From the NCBI GenBank assembly GCA_023614405.1, contig CM042697.1, positions 190,649,189 to 190,713,188 on the forward strand: DNA of 64,000 nt, given 5' to 3'. Origin of the DNA: Avena insularis (Eukaryota; Streptophyta; Magnoliopsida; Poales; Poaceae). The position numbers and the translations under genes are program-made. Under the pieces are notes generated by a model that saw only the letters and a list, made by a program, of their open reading frames with translations, searched no databases and was not told the DNA's origin. Of this stretch, positions 11,371-21,248 are shown piece by piece (the stretch's first letter is position 1; each line of letters begins with the position of its first letter).

Positions 11371-12639
11371 TGTAACATCCCAAAAATACTAAACTTGGAT
11401 CATCAAACTCTAATCATCAAAATTAGGGTTAACAAAAACTTTTCTAAAATAAAATGAGAAATCATGCATGAGTATATCCATCCCATTTTGAATTCTTTTG
11501 AATTGCCTTGTTTATGTGTTTCATTGCTTGCAAAATGATTCTTAGGTGAAATAAACATCATCTAAACAATTCCCAAACTTTTCCCAAAGACAAATAAATC
11601 AAAATAAGCCAAATTGAGTGAATGGTCATTTTGACCAATTTAACTCCCATGCCTACTTTGGCTGTCCCAAACTTTCAGAACTTAACATAAACTTGTTTGG
11701 ATCTTTACACACCTTGATAGTACTCATAACAAAGTATCAAGGCCCACTTTGTGATCATCCAGAAACTTTCAAATGCATAGTTTAAAGGACAGTTCAAAAT
11801 TGAATCTTTATCATATGGGAAGATCCCAATTTTTCAAAAACCACTCAAACAAGCTCAACTTTCAAAACCCAAGCATCTGCAGACTCACCAGCACCAACCT
11901 AGCACACCCACCAAAAATCTTTTCAAAATTCAAAACTTGAATTCTTGCGGCCATTTCATCAAACACCTTGCAGATTCAAATCTTCTAAAATCCAATCACT
12001 GTTGTGAGCAGTGATTGGAGCCTAACTTGTTCCCTCTCTGGTTGCAACTAGGATTTAGTAGATCATCTAGCTCAATTGCAAACCTCTAGCATCACAGTAA
12101 GCTTGGCAATGCCATCAATGGTGAATAGTCGAGGCACACCACGCCACCCCAGTGTAAACAGCAAGCTAGGAGAGCAACTAGCCATGCCAACCTTGTCTGG
12201 GAGATCACCCATGCCTCACCGCCCCCTCTCGTCCAGCCCTGCCTCGAAGACATCGACCAGAGCACCCAGGAACACCGCACTCGTGCCTTTGTAAACCATG
12301 CTGAGCATGCGCCAGAGCGCCGCCCTCGACACACGCCCACAGACCGCGCGCCGCCCTCGCCGCGTGCATACACGATCACCACTGACCCAGGAGACCGCCA
12401 GACATCCCCGTTCGCCGTCCCATGCCTCACAGCCACCGCTCGCCGTCGAAGACGCCGCCTCGGCCGCGTAGAGCGTCGCGTGTTCCAGACCGTTTGCCAC
12501 CGCCCCTACATGCGCATTAAAGTCGTAGAGCATCGCCAGGACACCACCAACCGATCGCCCCTGCCGGCCATGCCTCTAGCAGCCCGTAGCCATGTCACCA
12601 CCATCGCCTGCCCATCCCGTTCGGTCTCGTCGTCGCGAC

Positions 12640-12647
12640 TATAAATA
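12640..12647 (+). promoter_or_regulatory. TATA box of the chromovirus 5' LTR
   Basis: TATAAATA follows a GC-rich stretch and is in turn followed by a C-rich leader. The same box is kept in the 3' LTR (22504-22511) and the solo LTR (32281-32288). Transcription would start about 30 nt downstream, making the R-U5 part roughly 2.7 kb. Confidence 0.75.
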
Positions 12648-12878
12648 GAGGCCACCCCCAGCTGAATTGAGCACACCATCTCACTCCCCTCTCCTCACTG
12701 ATCGTTCCACCCCGTTCCCGAAGCAAAGGCGGCAAGGTCACGAATTTCACGGAGCCCGCCGCCTCTGGAGAAGAAGGGAGCCAGCGATTGGACCCGCCCC
12801 AGGAGAAGCTGCCGGTACCAGGAGGTTCGCTGTTGTCAACTTCGTCGTTCGCCCGCCTCGCCGACCCTCACCTGAGCC

Positions 12879-12888
12879 CCGGTGAGCC
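12879..12888 (+). other. Conserved splice-donor-like site in LTR leader
   Basis: CCGGTGAGC, with GT at 12882-12883, lies 242 nt after the TATA box. The 3' LTR has the same string (GT at 22751). The more diverged solo LTR has CCGGTAAGC (GT at 32528), a change that still fits a donor. The 3.1-kb LTR has CCGGTGAGC with GT at 1332. Splicing from here to AG sites in front of ORF1 or gag would remove U5 and the primer site. This is inferred and no transcript evidence is available. Confidence 0.45.
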
Positions 12889-14739
12889 CCCGACGACCCC
12901 CACCTACCGCGTTAGGTTTCGGTCTCGCCGGCGTTACCCGACGTGGACGACGACCCTCAGCCGTTAGATTAGAACAAGATCCCACGGCTCACATCGCCTC
13001 GTACCGCTTCGCACCCCCTTGTCTCACTAACGCGTGGGGACAACGACTTAACTAGCCTGCATAAGCGCTATGCTTAGCAGGACGGCCCAGTATCGCTTCC
13101 CGCGCAACCCATTCGTTTGAATTTAACCTTTTCCATTTTATTTCAAACACCCTGTTGTACCTACATTCAAAAATCAACCCAGGTCGATTAAGTGAACCAA
13201 ATTGAAGGAAACCAATTTTGTTAGAAAGGTCTTGAAATGCTGAATCCAAGCCCGTTGGATTCAAGTCATTTGGATCTGTAGATCATCCTTGGTAAAAATA
13301 ACAAGTCAGAAGCCTTTCTGCATTCAAACATTTTTCAAATTGAAACCATAATAGTTTTTGAGTTGATTCCAACTCTCAAAAATCACATTTAACTATACCT
13401 TTCTGAATATATAAAAATATATAGGTTTACTTACAGAAATAATGTTCAAGTAATAAAAGAATGCCACATAGGCATTTCTAGTTACTCATTTAATTAAAAT
13501 AAAAGGGTAAAACCTTATTAAATTGTGACACCACTTTAAATCACATTCCCATGGACTAAAATATGTTGTGATGACATGTGTCAACATGATCCCATGTTTG
13601 GTTTGGAGAATATTAAATCTTAAGTAGTTTTTCAATGAGTAGAAATTAGTTTTCTAAAAATAAAAGGAATTAAACCAAGCTTTAACCTAGTAATGTTAGA
13701 GATGATGCTAGATCATCTATAGAACCCTTGTGTGTGATGATTGCAAGTAGTTAAGTATTGTTTGGTGATTGTGTACCTCGTATTTAATTATAGATGCTAG
13801 TACCGACCAAGGATACGAGGAGGAAGGAGGATACTACGAAGAAGAAGCCGAGGAGAACTTCAACCACTGCTCTGCACAAGGCCAGCCTAATGCTACTAGT
13901 TGAATGTGCAAGCTAACACTTGCAAGATACTCTACGGATGCAAACAAACCCTTACTTGTTACAATATGCCCTAAGAATATGTGATCATACCCACTTGATA
14001 CCCCCTCCTAGTTTTATTTGCAAGCTTTCTATTTTATTTCTTTATCAAAGCTACTTCCTTAGAGTTTACTTAAGTGATTTGTAGATTCTAGAAAGATATT
14101 TGAAGGTTGCATAAAGAGCATAAAATTTGGCCTAAGCTAGATAACCTTTATGTCATCCTAAGGCATAAGATTGAACTTAGTTGAAACTCCACTAGTTTAC
14201 CACCCCTCATTAGCAATCACTCCCCCTTGTAGATGCTAGTGCTAAGCATAAAACTTGATCAACTTTAGATGGGAATACTTGGTGGAAAAATGGTTATGAA
14301 AACCTTAGAATGATGGATCATTCTACTGAGATGTTTTAACATGTGTTTCCGAACACCAAATGATTTTGGTGATGAAAATGTTGAGGCATGATCCTTAGCC
14401 CTTTAAAAACTGATGGTTGTCTCGATGCGATACCATTCCAATTTTACCGTACAACCACAATACCCGAATATTGGGTTGGGCTTGACTGGAAACTTATATA
14501 CCTTAGTATTAGTTCCCTCATGGCCAAGGTCTAAGCTGAGGCTACCTTGTGAAGATTGTCCACCTGTGAAGTACCCAAGATGACAGTTGGTCATGGTTGG
14601 GAGGCCAAACTCACAGGAGAGGTGCTTATACTAGGGCGTGTAATGGAAAGGTTAGGATTGATTATCCGCATACTGAGTATGGTGAATTCAGGATTTGTTC
14701 CTGACGGATGTATCGAATGTTGTGGTGAAAGTGTACAAT

Positions 14740-14780
14740 CTCTGCAGAGTGTCAAACTATTCGAATAGCCGCGTCCGCGG
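14740..14780 (+). other. Triple-palindrome block in 5' LTR
   Basis: CTCTGCAGAG (14740-14749), CTATTCGAATAG (14757-14768) and CCGCGTCCGCGG (14769-14780) are three perfect or near-perfect inverted repeats in 41 nt, followed by TTATGGACAG. The 3' LTR copy is at 24605-24645, with one change in the first loop. The block lies between the donor-like site and the acceptor-like sites, so it would be present only in unspliced RNA. Confidence 0.65.
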
Positions 14781-15401
14781 TTATGGACAGTTGGAGTGGC
14801 CATACTGTTCCCCGTCAGATGTTTTCAAAATGACTTGTGAAATGAATTGAGACTTTGACTTGACCTCAACAGGGTTGTGATATGAAATACAAGTTCCCAC
14901 TTAGGTGTTATAAACTTCAACTAGCTCTCCTGCTTCTGAACTTGCTAGAGATAAATATGGCTTCTTGCAAAACAACCCTAGAGATTAGTGTCCTATTACA
15001 AAAACCCCCTTCACTTGTTAGTATTAGTTTGATAGTACTTAAAGAGTACTCATGGCTTTGTCCCTGGCTATTCCCGTGGCCAGACTATGAAGAGGAGTAC
15101 CTGGAGGATGGACCCCAGGAAGGTTACGACAACTAGGATCATCTCCCATCGTCAGCATTGCCTGTGACCCCGAAGATGGAGCTTTGCCTACGCTATCGTC
15201 GTTATTACGTATTCCGATGCTTGAAGTTGTATTAAGAACTGGATCATGAGATCCTTATTTGTGTAAGACCTTATGTATGGTTTGTAATGGATTATGTACT
15301 GTGGTATCCAATTCTGTTATGTCTCGGAAAAATGGTAATCCTGGGATTGCGATGTATGGCATAACAGGCATCTGGGATTAAAAATCCGGGTGTTGACAAG
15401 T

Positions 15402-15413
15402 TGGTATCAGAGC
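15402..15413 (+). other. Primer binding site for initiator tRNA-Met
   Basis: TGGTATCAGAGC begins 4 nt after the end of the 5' LTR. Confidence 0.9.
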
Positions 15414-15627
15414 CATCCTGACCATAGGAGACCCTAGTTAGATGGGACGTTTGAATCAAAAAATTAGTTTCAAAACCAAAAGAAGCAAATATTTACAAAA
15501 ACTTATTCCCATTCTTATCACTTACTTCTTTCATGAAAAATCATGTTCCTCAAAAACTCTTGCAAAATACATAAAAATTTGACACACCTGAGCATTCTAC
15601 TAACTCACTCATCTTATATTCTTTTAG

Positions 15628-16431
15628 ATGGACGTGAAGTACAACAAGTTTTACCAGTTGGGAAATGGAGGAGACCTTATCTTTGAGAGGGATTTGGACT
15701 AGCTTTCAGAACTTCTGGAGCGTCCTCACCCCGACTTCTTCGGATCTCAGCTCAATGATCAAGGAGGAGAAGATCTGCAGTGGCTAATTGTTGCAAGTCT
15801 CCGAGGAAAGATTGAACCTCCCACTGCTGAGGGAATTCAGTTTACCTTAAGAGAGAACAACTGGCTCGATGGACTTGCCAGGGCCATGCAGGAAGCTCTT
15901 GCCCGTCTGTGTGGGAAAAGTATCAATCAGATCAAGGGAACCCGCTTTGAGTTTTGCCCAAGGCGTGATGCTAATGGACAACCACTGGAAGCCCCATACC
16001 ACCACGAGCTGAAGACCCAATTGGACCATCTTAGCTTCATGATGTACGATCGTCAGTAGGAGTTGGATAATTGCCGTGACTACTCCAACCACAAGTCCGC
16101 CATCATCAAGACGAAAGATCAAACCATCGCCATGCTAGCGAAAGATCGCAAGTCTCGCCGTTGTCAGCTCGACAAGAAGGAGCGCATCATTGCCCGTCTT
16201 CGCCACCGTATCTCGTCTTTGGAGGAGACCATCCACGAGAGAGACATGCAGTTGGAAGAAAGGGAGAATGCCGGAGAGGATCTTCGTGGAGACCCCTACT
16301 CCTATCTCAGCGATGATGATGATTTTCTGGAGGATCAGGCTATGGATTTCTTCACCGATGAGGATGATTACGCCTTCATCGATGACAACGAGGATGATGA
16401 GGATGACGACTACACCGACTCCGAGGAGTAA
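15628..16431 (+). pseudogene. ORF1 upstream of gag in the chromovirus
   Basis: The frame runs 267 codons from ATG 15628, chosen because it follows a pyrimidine-rich TTCTTTTAG that looks like a splice acceptor. The N-terminal 145 residues contain FTLRENNWLDGLARAMQEAL and FEFCPRRDANGQP. They probably form a folded domain related to the start of the ORF1 at 3610. A charged segment rich in Lys, Arg and Glu (about residues 150-215) is predicted coiled coil. The last 50 residues are strongly acidic, ending DDDYTDSEE. Two in-frame TAG codons interrupt the N-terminal half, one after FERDLD and one after YDRQ. No known enzyme motif is visible. A nucleic-acid or histone-binding accessory protein is conceivable, but that is inference. 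Confidence 0.7.
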
Positions 16432-16665
16432 TAGCACTTGAGCACTAGCGTAGTGAGTAGTATTCGGTCCCACTGTATCGTATTGCCAGAATGGTTCTTA
16501 AAACCATCTGTTTTCCTTTGTTGTGGTGTGTGTTTGTATCGGGTGCTATGAATGAATGAATGAAAAGAAAGTTGCTAGAAACTCTGAGTCAAACTTTAAA
16601 AACTTTTCAAAATCCCAGAACCTTAGAAATTTCCCTCTTTTGTCATGATCTATCTCAATCTTCAG

Positions 16666-17853
16666 ATGCCACGCGGAGGAAGTGGTTCATCCCCGGACCC
16701 GATATTGCAGATCCTGCAAATGTTGGTTTCTCACCGCGAAGCTGAAAGAGCAGAACATCAAGCCAACCTAGCCACCCTGCAACAGATAGCTCAGCTTGCC
16801 CACAACAATCAAGGCCACGGAAATCAGGACAACCATGGATCTAAGCTCAAGAATTTCCAGAATACCAATCCACATGTTTTCACGAAGTCAGAAGAGCCCC
16901 TAGATGCCGACGATTGGCTACAAACCATGGAAAATAACCTGGAAGTCGCCGGAGTGGAAGCCAACGAGAAAGTTCTGTTCGCCATGCACTACCTAGCCGG
17001 AGATGCGAGAGCATGGTGGAAGAGTGTTCGTGCAATGATCGGAGGCCAGATGATGACCTGGGAGGAATTCAAGGTCAAGTTTAGCAGAACCCATGTGCCA
17101 CCGGGTTTAATCAAGAGGATGAGAGACGAGTTCAGAGAACTGAAGCAAGGAAGGATGACTGTAGTGGAATACCGTGACAATTTTTTGTCATTATCTAGGT
17201 ATGCCGCGAATGAGATTGACACCGAAGCCAAGAAGAAAGAGAGATTCCTGAATGGTCTGCACGATGAGATGGAGACAGTTTTAGTCAATATCCCCTTTGC
17301 TGATATTGAAGCCCTTGTCGACTCTGTTATCCAGATGGAAGGAAAGATCAACCAAGCCAATGAGAACCGCAAGCGTTGCATGATGCATCAGCCAGGGACC
17401 CATCAGACCCGAAAGTATCGCCCCAACCCATCTCCAGGATTTGCCCCAAGAACCAACAGACCCCCGATGAACCGTCCGACCTATCCCAACCGTGGGAACC
17501 CTAGGCCCGGAGGAAATAACAACAACCCTGGAAACTCTAGCAATTCCAATCGTGCCCCACCCAAGTTCAACAACAACAATGCTGCCACCAACACCAACAC
17601 TGCCCCGAGGACTGGAAGCAATGTTGTGCCTGTTGCAGCAAAGGACAAGTCGCAAGTGACTTGTTATGACTATGGAAATAAGGGTCACTACTCCAACGAG
17701 TGCCCCAACAAGAAGAATGCCACATCCCCCAATGCAAATGCCCCAGATCAGCAGCAATGTCGTGTTCAGCCCGGAAGGAGGTTTGCCCCAGGGAATTCGC
17801 TCAATCGCAATGGCCGTCTTTTTCTCATGCATGCTGAAGAAGCTCAGGAAGTG
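16666..17853 (+). pseudogene. gag of the chromovirus (capsid and zinc knuckle)
   Basis: The start at MPRGGSGSS was preferred to the upstream in-frame ATG at 16645 because it follows CTTCAG directly and matches the style of other chromovirus gags. The capsid region (about residues 60-240) has the typical [26 protein letters not shown] and FLNGLHDEM blocks. A Pro/Asn-rich linker follows. The zinc knuckle from residue 333 reads [14 protein letters not shown], where the second zinc-binding Cys is Tyr (codon TAT at 17671-17673), so the CCHC motif is broken. The frame continues without a stop into protease. Gag forms the virus-like particle and the knuckle binds the RNA. Confidence 0.9.
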
Positions 17854-19707
17854 ACAGACGTCGTGCTGGGTATGTTTTCTATTAATTCAGTACTTGCAAG
17901 AGTGTTGTTTGATTCTGGTGCATCGCATTCATTTGTCACCGAAGAATTTGCATGCACTAGTAAAATTCAACCAACCAAACTGAAGCATGTTATGATTGTT
18001 CAAATTCCCGGATCAACCACCAAGGCTAGGCAAATTTGCAAAGCCGTCCCTATCCGAATCCATGGCATAGATTTTTATGCTAATCTGATAGTACTCGGAA
18101 CTAAAGGTTTGGAAGTAGTAGTAGGCATGGATTGGATGTCCAAACTTAAAGGATTGATTGACTGTGCCAAGAAATCCATAACCATGACCAGTACAGCCGG
18201 AATATCAGTCGAGCATATCTCGGAAACCTTACCTCGCCAATTCAAGTGCAACAAGAGTATAGCCCAACCTACCATTGACCATGCCCGGATAGTCTGTGAA
18301 CACCCGGATGTATTTCCTGATGTTTTGCCCGGTATGCCCCCAGATCGGGATATCGAGTTTATCATCGAACTAATTCCCGGAACTGGACCAATAGCCCAGA
18401 GACCATATAGTATGAACCCATCGGAGCTAGCAGAACTGAAGAAGCAACTGGATTCCATGCTGGAAATTGGATTGATTCAACCAAGTGCGTCACCATGGAA
18501 GTCACCTGTCTTGTTTGTGGACAAGAAGGATGGAGGTAACCGTTTGTGTACGGATTATCGGAAATTGAATGATGTCACCATCAAGAACAAATACCCCTTG
18601 CCCAAGATAGAAGATTTGTTTGATCAGTTGACCGGTGCCAACGTGTTTTCTAAGATTGATCTTAGAACTGGTTATCATCAACTCAAAATTCGTGCAGAGG
18701 ATATTCCAAAGACTGCCTTTACCACCAGATATGGATTGTACGAGTATACAGTCATGTCTTTGGGATTAACCAATGCCCCCGCTTATTTCACGAATCTCAT
18801 GAATAAGATTTTTATGGACTTCCTGGATAAGTTTGTCGTTGTTTTCATTGATTACATTCTGATTTATTCCAAATCGGAAGAAGAACATGAGCTACACCTA
18901 AGGACCATTCTTGGATCCCTTAGAGAGCATCAGTTGTACGCCAAGTTTAGCAAATGTGAATTCTGGTTACAGGAGGTAGGACTCCTCGGTCACATTGTAT
19001 CAGCCGGAGGAATTGCCGTTGATCCCGCAAAAGTGAAATATGTAGAAGATTGGCAAGCCCCAAGCACTCAAACCCAAGTTCGTGCATTCCTCGGATTGGC
19101 GGGATAGTACCGCAAGTTCGTAGAAGGATTCTCGAGTATCGCCAGACCCATGAACCAATTGCTGAAGAAGGACAAGAAGTTTGAATGGACTGACAAATGT
19201 GAAGCGAGTTTTCAAGAACTCAAGAGGAGATTGATTTCAGCCCCAATCTTGATCATGCCGGATATCACGAAGCCCTTCGACGTGTATTGTGATGCATCCA
19301 AGATCGGTCTCGGATGTGTGCTAATGCAAGAAGGCAAAGTTATATCTTATCTATCTCGACAACTGAAGCAACATGAGCAAAATTACCCAACCCATGACCT
19401 CGAACTCGCAGCCATAGTTCTAGCCCTAAAGACATGGAGGCATTACCTGATGGGAAATCGTTGTGAGATTTATTCGAATCACAAGAGTCTGAAGTATATA
19501 TTCACTCAGAAGGAGCTGAATATGAGACAAAGAAGATGGATTGAGCTAATCAAGGATTACGATCTGGACATTCACTATCACCCTGGTAAAGCCAATGTGG
19601 TAGCATATGCCCTTAGAAGATTGTCGTGCCGCTTGAACTCCATGATTTTGAAGGAGCAGCCAAGCTTGCACAAAGAGATGGAAGATTTTCGGATGGAATT
19701 AGTGAGT
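17854..19707 (+). pseudogene. Protease, reverse transcriptase and RNase H of the chromovirus
   Basis: Protease has the active-site block [11 protein letters not shown], with Asp codon at 17911. Reverse transcriptase follows with [27 protein letters not shown] and [11 protein letters not shown]. The catalytic FIDD box reads FIDY: Tyr (codon TAC at 18853-18855) replaces the second metal-binding Asp, so polymerase activity should be lost. A TAG at 19105 replaces an expected Tyr in LAGYYRKF. RNase H shows VYCDASK and [10 protein letters not shown], but the usual TDHKSLKY is SNHKSLKY and the usual ADALRR is AYALRR, removing two catalytic Asp residues. The segment ends in a TAA at 19708. All parts are in the gag frame. 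Confidence 0.9.
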
Positions 19708-19710
19708 TAA

Positions 19711-21188
19711 GGATTTTTGGATAGCATAGAACTTCAGCCCACTTTGATCAGCCAGATCAAAGAGGCGCAGAAAGGAAGTGCTAGTATCGACGGAATCAAG
19801 CGTCGTATTGGTACAGGCAAAGTACCCGGATTCACCGAAGACGAAGAAGGAGTTCTGTGGTACAAAGGATGCCTTTGTGTACCAGCAGATTCTGAGATGA
19901 AAGAAGTTATTTTGAAGGAAGCTCATGATACTCTTTATTCTAACCACCCCGGAGGGACTAAGATGTATCAAGATTTGAAAGAGCAATTTTGGTGGCATAA
20001 AATGAAGAGAGAAATCGGAAGCTATATCGCCAAGTGTGATATATGTCAGCGAGTCAAGGCACGACATCAAAGACCCGCTGGATTGTTGCAACCCTTACAG
20101 ATTCCGGAATGGAAATGGGATTCCATTGGAATGGACTGTATCACCGGATTGCCTACTTCTAGTAGGAGAAATGACTCTATATGGGTCATAGTTGACCGAT
20201 TGTCTAAAGTCGCCCATTTCTTACCCTTCAAGACCACATATCATAGTTCGAAGCTAGCGGAGTTATACATCGCTAGAATCGTCAGTTTGCATGGAGTCCC
20301 CAAGAACATTGTATCGGATCGAGGAACTCAATTTACCTCGAGATTCTGGAAGAAAGTCCAAGAAGCTTTAGGAACCCTCCTAGATTTCAGCACCGCATAT
20401 CACCCTCAGACCGACGGACAAACGGAGCGAGTAAATCAAATGCTCGAAGATATGCTGAGAGCCTGTGTGTTAGAATATGGATCCAAGTGGGAAGGCTGTC
20501 TGCCGTTTGCAGAATTTTCATACAACAATAGTTATCAAGCTAGTTTGCAAATGTCCCCATTTGAATTCATGTACGGAAGGAAGTGTCGCACCCCTTTGAA
20601 CTGGTCGGAAGTGAGAGAGAGTCAGATTTTCGGAACCGATATCCTACGAGAAGCAGAAGAGAAGGTTCACAAGATTCGTGAGCACCTCAAGACAACCCAG
20701 TCCAGATAGAAGAGTTACGCCGACAAGAGACGTTGATACCTCGCCTTCAACATAGGAGATTTTGTGTATCTCAAGGTGTCGCCATTGAAGGGGATGCAGC
20801 GTTTCCATCTCAAAGGAAAGTTAGCCCCCAGATATATCGGACCCTTCAAGATTCTGAACCGTCGAGGAGAAGTGTCGTATCAATTGGAACTACCCGAAGA
20901 GATGTCAGCCGTGCACAATGTGTTCCATATCTCATTACTTCGCAAGTGTCTCAAAATCCCAGAGAAGACCGAAGTGTTCAAGAATATCGATCACCGGCCA
21001 TAGAGATCAACGATGACCTGACCTATCCCAAAGTACCCATCCGTATTTTGGAAGAATCTTTCAGAACTACCCGAACCCGAAGCATCAAGTTTCTCAAGAT
21101 TTAGTGGAGCAACCACACACAAGAGGAAGCTACCTGGGAGCGCGAACATCACATCAGGACGGAGTTTCCCGATCTCTTCAAATCCTAG
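19711..21188 (+). pseudogene. Integrase and chromodomain of the chromovirus
   Basis: The zinc-binding N-terminus ends CDICQRVKARHQRPAG. The catalytic core keeps all three acidic residues: VDRLSKVAHFLP, VSDRGTQFTS and TDGQTERVNQ. GRKCRTPLNWSE and the [13 protein letters not shown] block follow. Stops are at 20707 (TAG) and 20734 (TGA). A frameshift just before 21000 moves reading to the frame that holds the chromodomain (LTYPKVPIRILEE, then WSNHTQEEATWERE), which has a TAG at 21102 and ends at 21186-21188. Integrase inserts the cDNA, and the chromodomain marks a chromovirus. Integrase is the least damaged domain of this pol. Confidence 0.9.
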
Positions 21189-21232
21189 GTAATCTTTTTC
21201 GTCCTTTTTCAAATCTCGGGACGAGATTTTGT

Positions 21233-21246
21233 TTAAGGGGGGAAGG
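21233..21246 (+). other. Polypurine tract of the chromovirus
   Basis: TTAAGGGGGGAAGG lies 2 nt before the 3' LTR and is the expected plus-strand primer. Confidence 0.8.
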
Positions 21247-21248
21247 TT

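Larger units (their letters stand above)
11371..15398 (+). repeat. 5' LTR of the chromovirus, 4028 bp
   Basis: It begins TGTAACATCC and ends GGGTGTTGACA. It carries a TATA box at 12640-12647, a GC-rich leader zone, a donor-like site with GT at 12882 and the palindromic block at 14740-14780. Compared with the 3' LTR it keeps a 14-bp segment (between two ATCATCAAA repeats near 11399) that the 3' copy has lost. The rest aligns closely with scattered substitutions. The open frames inside (for example 12076-12294, 14556-14768) recur in all LTR copies and show no protein motif. Confidence 0.92.

Noticed and set aside
12076..12533. Open frames on both strands in the chromovirus LTR leader
   Set aside because: They recur in the LTR copies at 21940 and 31764 with frame-changing differences, as expected of non-coding sequence.
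14403..14803. Frames of 60-70 codons conserved in three LTR copies (14556, 24500 region, 34256)
   Set aside because: Conservation reflects LTR homology. The 3' LTR copy has lost the frame and the region is better explained by the palindromic RNA block.
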